A stretch of 64,000 nt of DNA from Streptomyces sp. KMM 9044 (GCF_024701375.2 NZ_CP113910.1:1488001-1552000); one strand, 5' to 3'. Positions 1 through 11,688 are shown, counted from the first letter of the stretch. The notes: generated from the letters alone by a model not told the origin. Numbers and translations: made by a program.

Positions 1-581
1 TTGCCCGGGTCGAGCTGGGCCAGCGGCGTCTGCTCCAGGAAGTCGATCGCCGCGTCCTCGAGGTGGTAGCCGTTGAGGTCGACGCCGATGACCTCGATGA
101 TCCGGTACCGCAGTTCCTCGCGCTTGGTGTAGAGGTCGGTGAAGTCCATCTGCTTGCCGACGGTCTTCAGCGCCTCGGAGAACTTCGCGTGGAACAGCTC
201 CTGCAGCGTGTTCCGGTCACTGGCCCGCGCGGTGCCGACGGCCTGCGCGACCTTGATGACGTCCTCGACGGTCTTGTTGACCTTGACGAAGAAGGTGATG
301 CGGATGTCCGCGCGGATGTTGTCCTGGCAGATCAGGCCTTCCTTGCCGGCCCTGGTGATCTCGATGGTCTTCACCGAGATGTCCATGACCTCGGCCCTGT
401 GCAGCACGGGCAGCACCGTCTGCCCGGTGAAGGTCACGTCGACCTTGCGGACCTTGGAGACGATGAGCGCCTTGCCCTGCTCCACCTTGCGGAACAGCCG
501 GGACATGATGAACAGCACGACGAGTGCGGCGAGCAGGCAGACGCCGACGAGCACGGCGATGCCCACGGTGGCAGCATCCAT
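1..581 (-). CDS. Flotillin/SPFH-domain membrane protein, 3' part outside window
   Basis: The first 193 codons are visible and the gene runs off the left edge of the window. An N-terminal membrane helix (about residues 5-27, hydrophobic up to LFIMSRLFRK) is followed by an SPFH/band-7 domain. Recognisable stretches include EQGKALIVSKVRKVDV, the QDNIRADIRITFFVKV strand pair and FSEALKTVGKQMDFTDLY. Flotillin-family proteins (YqiK/FloT type) oligomerise on the inner face of the membrane and organise membrane domains. I chose the ATG at 581 because GAAGGA precedes it. The small membrane-protein gene upstream reads in the same direction across about 270 bp, so co-transcription is possible. The family call is firm; the cellular role is not shown here. 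Confidence 0.85.
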   Translation of the reverse strand, partial: MDAATVGIAVLVGVCLLAALVVLFIMSRLFRKVEQGKALIVSKVRKVDVTFTGQTVLPVLHRAEVMDISVKTIEITRAGKEGLICQDNIRADIRITFFVKVNKTVEDVIKVAQAVGTARASDRNTLQELFHAKFSEALKTVGKQMDFTDLYTKREELRYRIIEVIGVDLNGYHLEDAAIDFLEQTPLAQLDPG

Positions 582-852
582 GGGATACGTCCTTCGGAGC
601 TGGGTGACGGACAGAAGTGACAGGTCGGCGCCGGGCGCCGAGGAGTGCGGCGGCGGGGCCGCCCCGGTGCCTCCCGGCCCGGACCGTGCAGGTGGTGACG
701 GCGTGACGTGGTCACGGTGTGGTGGTGACGTGACGGCCGTGCGGCGGTGGCGTGGTGGTGTGCGGCACGTGTGGCTCGCGCGGGAGCCGTTCGCCGGCTC
801 CGCCACGAGACACGCCGGGCAAACCGCCCCGGTTCCCGCCGGGTCCGCGGAA

Positions 853-1233
853 CTACCGGGAGGGCCCGGGTTCGTCGGGCACCAGACGGTGCAGCGGACG
901 CACGAAGAAGCGGGTCAGCCGCCAGGCCGCGAGGAGGGCTCCGGCCAGGGCCGGAAGGCGCAGCAGTCCCCTGCCGGGCCCCTCGGGGACGTGCGCGTCC
1001 AGCAGCACGGTCACGCCGGTGGCGAGCAGCCAGGCGAACAGGGTCAGCAGGGAGAGCGCGAGAGCGACCGGCACTCCGCCCATCCCCCAGGCGTCGAGAT
1101 CCGCGTCCGGGTCGAAGGCGTGCGGTGTGGTGACGCCGACGGCCACCAGCAGCCAGAAGCAGGCCGCCACGACGAGGGCTGCGGTGAGCAGAAGCGTGGG
1201 CAGGCCTGTGGCGGCCTCCGCGATCATGTGCAT
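853..1233 (-). CDS. Small integral membrane protein
   Basis: This 126-residue protein has two clear hydrophobic segments, about residues 10-33 (LPTLLLTAALVVAACFWLLV) and about 50-75. A weaker third segment is possible near the C-terminus, ahead of a basic tail. The start is an ATG at 1233 (MHM), preceded by an AAAGGGGG ribosome site. A second in-frame ATG lies two codons later. It precedes the flotillin-like gene on the same strand and is divergent from the PucR regulator. I recognise no family; an accessory role beside the flotillin is only inferred from position. Confidence 0.65.
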   Translation of the reverse strand: MHMIAEAATGLPTLLLTAALVVAACFWLLVAVGVTTPHAFDPDADLDAWGMGGVPVALALSLLTLFAWLLATGVTVLLDAHVPEGPGRGLLRLPALAGALLAAWRLTRFFVRPLHRLVPDEPGPSR

Positions 1234-1508
1234 CCTCGGCCACCCCCTTTCCCGATCCCCGCGTCCCGCGTTCCGCGGGTCGCGCCCCTCTGACGGCTCG
1301 CGCCGACGGCAGCACCGGCCCCCGGTGGTTCCGGTGCCTCGCACCTGCCGGTACCAGGCACCAGAACCGTCCGCGGTGCTCCCCGCGGACCATGATGGCC
1401 GGTCAGGCACCGCTCACGCATTGCCGGTTTCCGGCAATATTCCCTAGGGTCTGCATGCCGGGTGCGTGATCGGCACCCGTCGGGACGGCGTCAGGGGCGC
1501 GTCGGGAT

Positions 1509-2582
1509 TTGGGGAGTGACGTGGCGGAGCGGGAGATACCCGAGGACTATCTCGAAGGCTTTGCCCAGATCCTGGAGGAGGTCGCGGCTACCGGCCGGCA
1601 CCTCTCCCGGGAGGAGCTGAGCTCCCGTCGGGCCCTGGGGGAACGGGCCGCGGAGGCGGGCTTCGGTCTGCGCGCCCTGGTACGCACGCACCTGACCGCC
1701 ACGCGTGAGGTCTGGCCGCGCGGCCAGGGTGATTCGGCCGAGGAGGCGCTCTCCGCCGTGCAGCAGGCGGTGGACGCGTTCGCCGAGGGCTACGAGCGGG
1801 CGCAGCGCCTCGCCGTTCGCCAGGAGGAGGCGGCCCGGCGGGAGTTCATCGACGACCTCCTCTACGGCCGCAGTGACCTGGGCCGGCTCGCCGAACGCGC
1901 CGAACGCTTCGGCCTGCGGCTCTCCCATGAGCACGCGGTCGCCGTCGCACGGGGCCCCGTCGCCTACAACGAGGGCGACGCCGTCCCGCGGCGGGTGGAG
2001 CAGGCCCTCAACTCCCGGTTCGGCAACCGCAGCATCCTCCTCACCACCAAGGACGGCCGTTTGCTGTGCATAGCCCCGGGGCACCAGGGCGAGGTGCTCA
2101 CGTACTTCGCCAAGCAGGCGCACGCCGCCACCGACGGCGGCCAGGTCGCCGTCGGCCGCCCGCAGTCCGGGGCCGGCGGGGTCGTCCAGTCCTACGAGGA
2201 AGCTCTGAGCACGCTGGAGATCGCCGAACGGCTGGGGCTGGACGAGCCGGTGCTGCACGCCGCCGAACTGCTCGTCTACCCCGTCCTCGCCCGCGACCGC
2301 CAGGCCATGTCCGACCTGGTGCACAGCACCCTCGGCCCGCTCACCTCGGCCCGGGGCGGTGCCGGGCCGCTCCTCGAGACGCTCACCGTGTACTTCGATT
2401 CGGGCTGCGTGGCGGCGGAGGCGGCCCGGCGGCTCGCACTGAGCGTGCGGGCGCTGACCTACCGGCTGGAACGCATCCACAAGCTCACCGGTGCCAACCC
2501 GGCCGACCCCGCCCACCGTTACATGCTCCAGACCGCGGTCATCGGCGCCCGCCTGCTGGACTGGCCGGCCGAGCAGCTCTGA
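1509..2582 (+). CDS. PucR/CdaR-type transcriptional regulator
   Basis: The 357-residue product has the layout of PucR-family regulators: a helical N-terminal region (about 1-115), a CdaR GGDEF-like middle domain (about 120-260) and a C-terminal PucR helix-turn-helix (about 300-355). The last carries the family signature ETLTVYFDSG...AARRLALSVRALTYRLERI. Family members commonly regulate catabolic or stress genes after sensing a small ligand, but no ligand can be read from the sequence. The open frame starts at a TTG (1509). A GTG at 1521 has a closer GGGGAG site and may be the true start. It is transcribed away from the small membrane protein. Confidence 0.8.
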   Translation: MGSDVAEREIPEDYLEGFAQILEEVAATGRHLSREELSSRRALGERAAEAGFGLRALVRTHLTATREVWPRGQGDSAEEALSAVQQAVDAFAEGYERAQRLAVRQEEAARREFIDDLLYGRSDLGRLAERAERFGLRLSHEHAVAVARGPVAYNEGDAVPRRVEQALNSRFGNRSILLTTKDGRLLCIAPGHQGEVLTYFAKQAHAATDGGQVAVGRPQSGAGGVVQSYEEALSTLEIAERLGLDEPVLHAAELLVYPVLARDRQAMSDLVHSTLGPLTSARGGAGPLLETLTVYFDSGCVAAEAARRLALSVRALTYRLERIHKLTGANPADPAHRYMLQTAVIGARLLDWPAEQL

Positions 2583-2639
2583 TCCGAGAGCCGTCGCGGC
2601 CCGGCCCGGCCGGACGGCGGGCGGGCGGGTGCCGCTCGT

Positions 2640-4526
<1,887 letters not shown>

Positions 4527-4759
4527 TCACGAAGCTTCCTTCCGGCATCGCACGTCACTGATCCGTGACCACCGTCATGATTGCGCGACAGAGGGGCCGG
4601 GCATGATCGACGCAACGGGCCCGAGAGCCTGTCCGGCGGGGCGGGGGCATACCGTTCACACACTCCGGAGACACGGCGTCCGTCACCGGCCGACGGCACC
4701 ACCTGGGGGCTACGCCGTACCATTGAGTAATTGAAAGCAGGACCGCCCGCCTGCTCTCC

Positions 4760-5209
4760 ATGATCGGATCCAGCGTGTACGAACCCTCGGCCTCCGCCTC
4801 CTGGCGCGTCGCGCTGCCGCACACCACCGCGGCCGTGCCCGTCGCCCGTGCGCTGGTCCGTACCGCGCTGGCCGAGCGGGAGCACGCCCCGGACAGGGAC
4901 ACGGCGGAGCTGCTCACCGCCGAACTGGTGGCCAACGCCGTGGAGCACACCGCCGGGGGCGCGCCGATCGAACTGGTGGTGGAGTTGCTGCCGACCGGCT
5001 GTCGGGTCGAGGTGCACGACACCGACCCGCGGCCGCCCGCCGAGCTGACCCGCCCGCCGCTCCGCGAGCCGGACCCCTGGCAGGAGCACGGGCGCGGGCT
5101 GCTGCTGATCCGCACCCTGAGTTCGTCGTGCGGCCACCGCCCGACCGCGTCGGGCAAGGCCGTGTGGTTCCGGCTGCCGGCGGTGCCACGCCAGCGCCGG
5201 CCCGACTGA
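4760..5209 (+). CDS. Anti-sigma-factor-type ATP-binding protein (HATPase_c_2)
   Basis: This 149-residue protein consists of one GHKL ATPase domain of the SpoIIAB/RsbW type. The N-box is LTAELVANAVEHT (about residues 52-64), the G1 box is VHDTDPRPP, and the G2 box is EHGRGLLLI. Such proteins are serine kinases that phosphorylate STAS anti-anti-sigma factors and may bind a sigma factor. No sigma gene is adjacent. Several PP2C phosphatases and STAS proteins occur elsewhere in the window, so it belongs to the same regulatory style. A short inverted repeat (AGCAGG/CCTGCT) lies immediately before the chosen ATG. A GTG at 4774 is an alternative start. Confidence 0.8.
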   Translation: MIGSSVYEPSASASWRVALPHTTAAVPVARALVRTALAEREHAPDRDTAELLTAELVANAVEHTAGGAPIELVVELLPTGCRVEVHDTDPRPPAELTRPPLREPDPWQEHGRGLLLIRTLSSSCGHRPTASGKAVWFRLPAVPRQRRPD

Positions 5210-5220
5210 GCCGGGCCGGC
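5196..5220. terminator. Bidirectional hairpin between convergent genes
   Basis: GCCGGCCCG (5196-5204) pairs perfectly with CGGGCCGGC (5212-5220) across a short loop. The hairpin overlaps the stop of the ATPase gene and lies 15 bases from the end of the ornithine carbamoyltransferase gene. No U-run follows, which is usual for Streptomyces. Confidence 0.5.
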
Positions 5221-5235
5221 CGACGCCGCCCCGGC

Positions 5236-6246
5236 TCAGGCCAGGGTCGCCACCAGGACCGCCTTGATCGTGTGCATCCGGTTCTCCGCCTCGTCGAAGA
5301 CAACCGAGTGAGCCGACTCGAACACCTCGTCGGTCACCTCCAGCGACTCCAGGCCGTGCTTCTCGTACACCTCACGGCCGACCTGCGTCCCCAGGTCGTG
5401 GAAGGCCGGCAGGCAGTGCAGGAAACGGACGTCCGGGTTGCCGGTGGCCCGCAGCACGTCCATGGTCACCGCGTACGGCGCGAGAGCGGCGATGCGCTCG
5501 TCCCAGACCTTCTGGGGCTCCCCCATCGAGACCCAGACGTCGGTGACGACGAAGTCCGCGCCCGCGACGCCCTCGGCGATCTCCCCGGTGAGCGTGATGC
5601 GGGCCCCGCTGGACTCGGCGAGCGTGCGCGCCCTGTCGATGACGTCCTGGGCGGGCCAGTAGCTCTTCGGGGCGACGATGCGGATGTCCATGCCCAGCAG
5701 GGCCGCGGTGACGAGGTAGGAGTTGCCCATGTTGAAGCGTGCGTCGCCGAGGTAGGCGAAGGAGATCTCCGTGACCGGCTTCCCGCCGCCGTGCTCGGTC
5801 ATGGTGAGCACGTCGGCGAGCATCTGGGTGGGGTGCCAGTCGTCGGTCAGACCGTTGTAGACGGGCACGCCCGCGTGGGCGGCGAGGGTCTCGACGGTGG
5901 ACTGGGAGTCGCCCCGGAACTCGATCGCGTCGAACATCCGGCCGAGCACCCGCGCGGTGTCCTTCGCGGACTCCTTCTTCCCGATGTGCGAGCCGCTCGG
6001 GTCGATGTACGTCGTGGAGGCACCCTGGTCGGCGGCGGCGGCCTCGAAGGAGCAGCGGGTGCGCGTCGAGGGCTTCTCGAAGATCAGCGCGATGTTCCTG
6101 CCCTGGAGGTGACGGGTCTCGGTGCCGGCCTTCTTGGCGGCCTTCAGCTCCGCGGCCAGGTCGAGCAGGCCGAGGAACTCCTGCGCGGTGAAGTCCACCT
6201 CCTTGAGGAAGTGGCGGCCGGCGAGGGCGGTCGGGACTGTCGCCAT
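5236..6246 (-). CDS. argF: Ornithine carbamoyltransferase
   Basis: The 336-residue enzyme transfers a carbamoyl group between carbamoyl phosphate and ornithine/citrulline. The carbamoyl-phosphate loop STRTR is at residues 60-64 (in [13 protein letters not shown]). [11 protein letters not shown] lies near residue 140 and the ornithine-binding HCLP near residue 275. The true start is ATG 6246 with GGAG seven bases upstream; the frame stays open upstream but is not conserved. It lies 115 bp downstream of arginine deiminase on the same strand. That suggests the catabolic arginine deiminase route (an arcB-like role), although an anabolic argF role cannot be excluded by sequence alone. Confidence 0.93.
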   Translation of the reverse strand: MATVPTALAGRHFLKEVDFTAQEFLGLLDLAAELKAAKKAGTETRHLQGRNIALIFEKPSTRTRCSFEAAAADQGASTTYIDPSGSHIGKKESAKDTARVLGRMFDAIEFRGDSQSTVETLAAHAGVPVYNGLTDDWHPTQMLADVLTMTEHGGGKPVTEISFAYLGDARFNMGNSYLVTAALLGMDIRIVAPKSYWPAQDVIDRARTLAESSGARITLTGEIAEGVAGADFVVTDVWVSMGEPQKVWDERIAALAPYAVTMDVLRATGNPDVRFLHCLPAFHDLGTQVGREVYEKHGLESLEVTDEVFESAHSVVFDEAENRMHTIKAVLVATLA

Positions 6247-6304
6247 GGGGCGCTCCAGAGGTACGGGGGCAGGATCGGGCCAGATCGGACACAAGGACGC
6301 TTGG

Positions 6305-6336
6305 AAGTCTATACGATCATCAGCATTTATATGCAC
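6305..6336 (-). promoter_or_regulatory. AT-rich promoter/operator region ahead of argF
   Basis: Between arcA and argF lies an unusually AT-rich tract. It contains the inverted repeat GCATTTATATGC (6323-6334). It resembles a half-degenerate arginine-repressor (ArgR) box and lies about 75 bp upstream of the argF start. This suggests that argF has its own promoter, possibly arginine-controlled. ArgR binding is inference. Confidence 0.35.
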
Positions 6337-6361
6337 CCTCTCCTCTGCTCCTGGGTTTCCC

Positions 6362-7585
6362 CTAGACCGCCTCCCGCTCGACCGGGCAGCTCATGCACCG
6401 CGGTCCGCCCCTGCCCCGGCCCAGTTCGCTGCCGGGGATCTCGATCACCTCGATGCCCTGCTTGCGCAGATGCGTGTTGGTGGTCGCGTTCCGCTCGTAG
6501 GCGACGACGACGCCCGGTTCGACGGCCAGGACGTTGCAGCCGTCGTCCCACTGCTCGCGCTCGGCGGCGTGGACGTCCTGGGTGGCGGTCAGCACCCGGA
6601 TCTCGCTGAGCCCGAGCGCGGCGGCGATCGCGCGGTGCATGTGCTCCGGCGGGTGGTCGGTGACCTTCAACTCCCTTTCCCCCGAGCCGGGTTCGATGGT
6701 GTACGAACGAAGCATGCCGAGGCCCGCGTACTGGGTGAAGGTGTCGCCGTCGACCATCGTCATCACCGTGTCCAGGTGCATCACGGCACGTCGCTTCGGC
6801 ATGTCGAGGGCCACGATGGTCTCGGCGGAACCGGCGGCGAACAGCTTGTGCGCCAGCATCTCCACGGCCTGCGGGGTGGTCCGCTCGCTCATGCCGATCA
6901 GCACCGCGCCGTTGCCGATGACCAGGACGTCCCCGCCCTCGATGGTGGACGGGTAGTCGGCCTGCCCCTCGGACCAGAGGTGGAAGCTCTCGTCGCGGAA
7001 CAGCGGGTGGTGCCGGTAGATGGCCTCGAAGTGCACGGTCTCGCGCTGCCGGGCGGGCCACCGCATGGCGTTGATGGAGACCCCGTCGTAGATCCAGGCG
7101 GAGGTGTCGCGGGTGAAGAGGTGATTGGGCAGCGGGCGGAGGAGGAAGTCGTCGAGTTCCATCGCGTGGAAGCGCACGGACGTCGGTTCCGGATGGGCGT
7201 CCAGGAACTCCCGCTTGGTCATCCCGCCGACCAGCGCCTCGGTCAGCTCGGCCGACGGCAGCGTCTCGAACGCCGCGCGGAGGTGGTCGGTCGCCAGCGG
7301 GCCGTACTCCTTCTCCTCGAAGACACGGTCCAGGACGAGCGAGCGGGCCGCCGGGACGTCCAGCGTGGAGGTGAGCAGGTCACCGAAGAGGTGGACGGTG
7401 ACCCCCCGGTCGCGCAGGACGTCGGCGAACCCGTCGTGCTCGGCGCGCGCCCGGCGCACCCAGAGCACGTCGTCGAACAGCAGGGCGTCCTTGTTGCTGG
7501 GGGTGAGCCTTTTGAGCTCGAGATCGGGCCGGTGCAGGATGACGCGGCGCAGCCGTCCGGCCTCGGAGTCGACGTGGTAGGTCAT
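6362..7585 (-). CDS. arcA: Arginine deiminase
   Basis: The 407-residue protein hydrolyses arginine to citrulline and ammonia, the first step of the arginine deiminase pathway. Guanidino-group-modifying superfamily motifs are all present: FTRDTSAWI, the EGGDVLVIG acidic motif, the [10 protein letters not shown] histidine motif, and the catalytic cysteine in GGPRCMSCP near the C-terminus (C397). The ATG at 7585 is followed by the conserved opening [18 protein letters not shown]. An in-frame GTG at 7618 would add 11 poorly conserved residues. With the downstream carbamoyltransferase it forms an arcA-argF pair; no carbamate kinase or antiporter gene is visible. Confidence 0.93.
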   Translation of the reverse strand: MTYHVDSEAGRLRRVILHRPDLELKRLTPSNKDALLFDDVLWVRRARAEHDGFADVLRDRGVTVHLFGDLLTSTLDVPAARSLVLDRVFEEKEYGPLATDHLRAAFETLPSAELTEALVGGMTKREFLDAHPEPTSVRFHAMELDDFLLRPLPNHLFTRDTSAWIYDGVSINAMRWPARQRETVHFEAIYRHHPLFRDESFHLWSEGQADYPSTIEGGDVLVIGNGAVLIGMSERTTPQAVEMLAHKLFAAGSAETIVALDMPKRRAVMHLDTVMTMVDGDTFTQYAGLGMLRSYTIEPGSGERELKVTDHPPEHMHRAIAAALGLSEIRVLTATQDVHAAEREQWDDGCNVLAVEPGVVVAYERNATTNTHLRKQGIEVIEIPGSELGRGRGGPRCMSCPVEREAV

Positions 7586-7626
7586 GTCTCCATCCTGACC
7601 ACCGGAGGGGCCGTTCACCCCTCCTC

Positions 7627-7656
7627 GGACGGGACGGACGGGACGGACGGGACGGA
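7627..7656. repeat. Short 9-bp tandem repeat (GGACGGGAC)
   Basis: About 3.3 perfect copies of GGACGGGAC lie between arcA and the truncated IS982-like transposase. This may mark the point at which the transposase was cut. Confidence 0.6.
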
Positions 7657-7734
7657 GGAGGGAGGAGGGCAGGCGTGAACCACACCTCGCGGCTGTTCAT
7701 GACTATCTCGGCGTACGCGGGGAGCTGGTGCAGC

Positions 7735-8195
7735 CGCAGCCCCCGGAAATACCGGGAGTGCGACGCGCAGTAGCCGTACCCGGCCCAGCCCGCCAGGTCC
7801 GAGCGCTTGGCCGTCTCTCGGAAGCAGCCGCAGCCGACCGGGGTGGAGTCGACCAGCCACACGTCGTCGTTCCACAGCATGGTGTCCCGCGCCAGGATCC
7901 GGATCATGCTGGTGACCAGCGAGGACGCGGCACGCAGCCGCTTGTTGTCACCGGACTGCTGGGACACGTAGGGGAACAGGCGGCCGAAGTCCCGCTCGAT
8001 GCGGCGAAGCCAGCGCCGCTCGGAGGTGTAACCGAGCAACGCCGACAGCACCGCGAGGGTGACCAGTTCGGCGTCACCGAGCGTGGGTGCGATCCCGACG
8101 GCGGGACGCCACGGGGCCAACCATGGCCGAGCCTTCAACTCGTCGTCGATCCGGGCACAGGGTGCCGGCGCGAGGGTGTCCAGGTCCGTCTTCAC
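7735..8195 (-). pseudogene. Truncated IS982-family transposase
   Basis: From a GTG at 8195 the frame reads VKTDLDTL...RIDDELK, then TLGDAELVTLAVLSALLGY, and the DDE aspartate motif DDVWLVDSTPVGCG. It then reaches CASHSRYFRGLRLH, where similarity to IS982 transposases stops. The C-terminal half, including later catalytic residues, is missing, so the element cannot be autonomous. Downstream sequence is an unrelated repeat next to arcA. It is one of several transposase remnants that frame the 8.4-11.7 kb genes. Confidence 0.75.
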
Positions 8196-8221
8196 ACACT
8201 GGCATTGGACGCCCTCGTCCC

Positions 8222-8425
8222 ATGTCCGCAGGCCATCCCTTGGTGACGAACAAGCGGATACGGCGAGGTGTCCACAAGTCGTTCCAGGCGCTGGAGAAGG
8301 ACATCCGCACATGGATCGACTCGTGGAACGACAACCCCAAACCGTTCGTCTGGACAAAGACCGCCGACCAAATCCTCGAATCGCTGGCCTCATACTGCCG
8401 ACGAATTACAGACTCAGGACACTAG
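8222..8425 (+). pseudogene. C-terminal remnant of an IS630-type transposase
   Basis: The frame reads VTNKRIRRGVHKSFQALEKD, then IDSWNDNPKPFVWTKTADQI, and ends after LESLASYCRRI. This is the typical C-terminus of IS630-family DDE transposases, with the NPKPFVWT signature. The N-terminal and catalytic parts are absent. It abuts the IS982 remnant head to head and overlaps the 3' end of the Tat-secreted gene by 12 bp. Confidence 0.75.
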
Positions 8426-9064
8426 GGCAATGGCAATGCCCGCGCCCCGGCCGGGGCTGGCTTCGCCGTCGCGCAGCCAGTCGGCAAGCTTGCGTACGCG
8501 TGGGTCCTTCGGGCCAGCGGCTAGGTAGAAGAGCGACTCGTCCGCCGGGGAGTCGTCACCGCCCCAGCGGACCACCCCCGCGCAGTCGGTGACGATGTCC
8601 CGCACCATGGCCTTCTCCAGTGGGAAGAGGCTGCCCGGCGCGGACGCCCCTGGACGGATACGGACTGCGGTGCCCGACGCCAGGTTGGCCTGGGGGGTTC
8701 TGAGTTCGGGCTCGTTCACTTTCTGCCAGCCCACGAGTTCGCCCGAGCGGATCTCCGTAACCTCGTAGTGGTACCGGCGCACCACGTGCAGCAGGATGGC
8801 CTCCGGGTCGCCGATCCACACCGGCACGTCGAGTCCGGTGCCTGCCACCGCGCGGGTCCACACCTGGGTGTCGCGGTCGGCGTTCTGCTGCACTGGCCAC
8901 CCGTTCGGGGTGGTGTCCGGGCGCTTCGGAGCAGTTTTCTGCCCCGACGGGCCGGTCTCAGCCGCCGATGCGGCGGTCGGTCCCGACGCCAGGCCGGCAG
9001 CGGTCATCGCGGTCACCACGGCCGCGGTCCTCACCACTGTCCGGCGCGATAGTCCGTCGTTCAT
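8414..9064 (-). CDS. Tat-secreted protein, weakly M15-peptidase-like
   Basis: The 216-residue protein starts MNDGLSRRTVVRTAAVVTAM, a twin-arginine signal peptide with probable cleavage near AASAAE (about residue 35). The mature part includes VWIGDPEAILLHVVRRYHYE, and NLASGTAVRIRPG. The latter resembles the SGTAxD segment of M15/VanY-type D,D-peptidases but lacks their full metal-ligand set. A catalytic role is therefore uncertain. GGAGAGGAAG precedes ATG 9064. It follows the membrane-protein and DUF1906 genes in the same direction. Its last codons lie in the IS630 remnant, so the C-terminus may be slightly altered. Confidence 0.65.
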   Translation of the reverse strand: MNDGLSRRTVVRTAAVVTAMTAAGLASGPTAASAAETGPSGQKTAPKRPDTTPNGWPVQQNADRDTQVWTRAVAGTGLDVPVWIGDPEAILLHVVRRYHYEVTEIRSGELVGWQKVNEPELRTPQANLASGTAVRIRPGASAPGSLFPLEKAMVRDIVTDCAGVVRWGGDDSPADESLFYLAAGPKDPRVRKLADWLRDGEASPGRGAGIAIALVS

Positions 9065-9133
9065 AGCTCTCTTCCTCTCCTCGGATCTCGGTCTACGGAT
9101 CTCATTGCGCAGGGTTCGCCCGGCAGCGTTCGC

Positions 9134-9472
9134 TCAGCCGAATCCGATGGCCAGGAAGAATGGGGCAAGGGTCAGCGTCGCTGACACGGGCCAGTACGGG
9201 TATGGCGGCGCCTCAGTGAACAGCCTGCGTCGTATCCACCGATTGATCAGGGCCCAGACGCCTCCGAAAAGGGCCACCACCGGGACAACGATGACCAGCC
9301 ACAACAGCATTCCGTCGTCCTCGTTGGGGTCCCGCTGTGTCCATCCCAGCTCTGCCAGCGGCCCGTTGGACAGGAAATACCAGGTCAGGAAGATCGGCAC
9401 CATGGCCGGAATTCCGAACAACAGGTTCGCCACCACCGGAACAAGGGACTTCCACAACCGCGCGTTCTTCAC
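9134..9472 (-). CDS. Small membrane protein with two to three helices
   Basis: The 112-residue protein has hydrophobic segments at about 10-34 (LVPVVANLLFGIPAMVPIFL) and 55-77 (MLLWLVIVVPVVALFGGVWAL). A shorter one lies at the C-terminus (about 95-112). Basic residues (NRWIRRRLF) follow the second segment. The gene starts 13 bp downstream of the DUF1906 gene and reads in the same direction as the Tat-secreted gene, so the three probably form one operon. The size and helices recall a holin-like or accessory membrane protein, but no family is recognised. Confidence 0.6.
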   Translation of the reverse strand: MKNARLWKSLVPVVANLLFGIPAMVPIFLTWYFLSNGPLAELGWTQRDPNEDDGMLLWLVIVVPVVALFGGVWALINRWIRRRLFTEAPPYPYWPVSATLTLAPFFLAIGFG

Positions 9473-9485
9473 GAGCCCTCCGGGT

Positions 9486-11688
9486 TCAGCTGGCTCGGCT
9501 GAGCCTGTTGTAGTTCTCCAGCACGTGGTACAGGCCGATCAGCTCGCGACCGTACTGAGCTGCGGCGTCTCCGGTGCCGTTGTAGCGGGCCAGGAGGGCC
9601 TGGGTGTCAGCCTGGCCGGTGGTCAGGTTTGGGCGGGGCGTGCCGAGCCGGTGGGCGTTGTAGAGCGTGAGGTAGGCGACGGACGGCAGGTTGTACTCGG
9701 GTTCCTGGAGGTAGTTCCAGACGGCCCGCGTATCGCTGCCGCTCAGAGGGGTGCCGTTGATGATGCCCTCCTGCACGCAGTAGTTGCGGGCTTCAATGGT
9801 CGCCCAGGCGAAGATCTGCCCCCAGCCGGTGCTGCTGTCGTCCCGCAGCCCGAGCTTGACGGCTTCGTCGGCTACCACGTCGAGCGGGTTAAGCTTGCGC
9901 AGCTCCCACAGGACCGGGGCCTGGAGGAGGGCTTTTCGCACCTTGAGCGTTCGCGCCAGGTTCGTGAACAGCCAGTCGGCTTCCATGATCCTGTTGAATG
10001 CCTCCGTCGTGGACACCACGTTATACGTCACCCAGTCGCCGTCCGCCGTCCACCCTTCGCCACCGGTCTCCGGGACACCGATCGACGTCAGGTACGTCTG
10101 GACAGCGCTCAGCAACTGTGACCGGTAGGCAGCCTTGTCGAGGTCGACGTCGAGATCGCGCTCCGTCGGCCTACCGGGGTCGAAGTCACCCTGGCCGGTG
10201 TCGCGTCCGGAGGCGATGTTGTTGTCGATCTCGATCGACGAACTGCCTGATCCGATGGTGATCGTAGAGATTTGGTCGAACGCCCAGTTACTGGGCAGTG
10301 GGTAGCCAAGGTTGCCGGAGAAGCCCGAGGACATGTCGGAGACAAAGCTGGTCGCGGCGTAGCCGGCGTCGGCGACACGCTGGCAGACGTTGCGGGGACC
10401 GTAGACGCCGATCCCGTAGGCCGAGTTCTCGCCGATCGTCCGCATCACGCCCCGGAAGTGCGGCAGGATGAAGTCGGTGATCTCGCCGTCCATGGCGTCG
10501 TAGTCGACCGCGAAGTAGATGATCGTGCCCGGCCTGAAGCCGTGCATTCTGGCCCACTCGATGGCGTTGGTGGCATCGATACATCCCTGTGGGTAGCGGA
10601 AGTAGTCGGCCGAGCGGCTCCAGGTCTGGTAGATCGGGAAGCAGCGGAGCCCGTAGTCCTTGATGGTGGCCAGTTCGCCGGGCTGGATCTGCTTCTCCGG
10701 CAGGGAGGCGCTGGAGGGGTTGAAGAGGTAACGGCCGATGTAGGCGTAACCGGCGTCCTTCAAAGCCTGTGCACGCGGAGGTGTCACCATGGTGACACCG
10801 TCACAGGCGGTCCCCTTGCGGGATTGGTCACCGTAGGAGACGAGCAGCGAGGCCCACGTCTGGAAGTCGCCCAGCCCAGTGACAGGCAGCTTGGAGAAGG
10901 ACTGGAAGCTCTCCACGCCGGTCTTCACTGTGGGGGTGAAGTTACCGAAGGGGACGCTGCGCTTGTTGAGGATCATGCCGGCGGTGAAGAGCTGCGCCCA
11001 GACTCCGGTGCTGCCGACCGAGACCGTGTGGGACTTTAGGCCGGCCTGGGTACCGGGGCCGAAGACTCCGTTCGCTGTACCGTCGGCCATGCCGAGCTCG
11101 TACTGGATCGCGAAGAGCATGGATTTGGCGACGTCCCGCGAGTGGTGGCCGTCGCAGGGGATGGCGTAGAAGTCCTTGCGCAGCAGGTAGCGACCGTTCA
11201 GCCATTGCTGGATGGACCGGATGGTGTCCGAGCCACCGCTGACGGTGACGTAGGCGTCCATGTTGAACAGGCCCTTGGTCGTCTTCGGCCAGAGGGAACC
11301 CCCCGGGTAGACGGCGTCGGCGCCCATGTCCCGGTGGAGCTTCGGCAACGGCGGCCTTGACCCTGGCGTTGTAGATGCCGTCGATCTCGCCGCCGTCGTA
11401 GCCCTTGCAGTAGAGGGCGGACTGGATGATGCGACAGAAGTTCGCGGACGGGACGGTGGTCTCGTCGATCTTGCCGTATAATTCGCCGATCTTTCCGAGG
11501 GTGGTTGGACCGAACGCATCGGAAAGCGCGGTGATGCCCATTTCGTACTGGAGTGCGCGAGTCAGTGCGTACATGGCAGGCCAGCCGGTCCGACCGTTCT
11601 CCGCCAGCTTGGATATGCCGAGGGTGGCACCGTTGTTGTATGTGAGGTTCACGAATCTCTGGGCGCGAAGCACTAAATCGTCGGTCAT
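9486..11688 (-). pseudogene. Frameshifted DUF1906 glycoside-hydrolase-like protein with peptidoglycan-binding repeats
   Basis: The intact frame begins at ATG 11688 (AGGAAC ribosome site) with MTDDLVLRAQRFVNLTYN. It must shift frame at about 11345: one frame ends ARVKAAVAE and the next resumes LHRDMGADAVYPGG. A single extra base explains it. The roughly 734-residue protein has several peptidoglycan-binding-like repeats (for example LTRALQYEMG, AIQYELGMADGTANGVFGP). A DUF1906/Rv2525c-like glycosidase domain follows, with YIGRYLFNP, FAVDYDAMDGEI, YGIGVYGPRNVC and FDQ. A C-terminal helical region completes it. No signal peptide is visible. It could be a decayed gene or a sequencing error; otherwise it would be a cell-wall-acting enzyme. 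Confidence 0.7.

Noticed and set aside
5236..6246. Assigning the carbamoyltransferase strictly as arcB
   Set aside because: Anabolic and catabolic forms cannot be separated from the motifs alone, so the general symbol argF was kept and the catabolic context noted.
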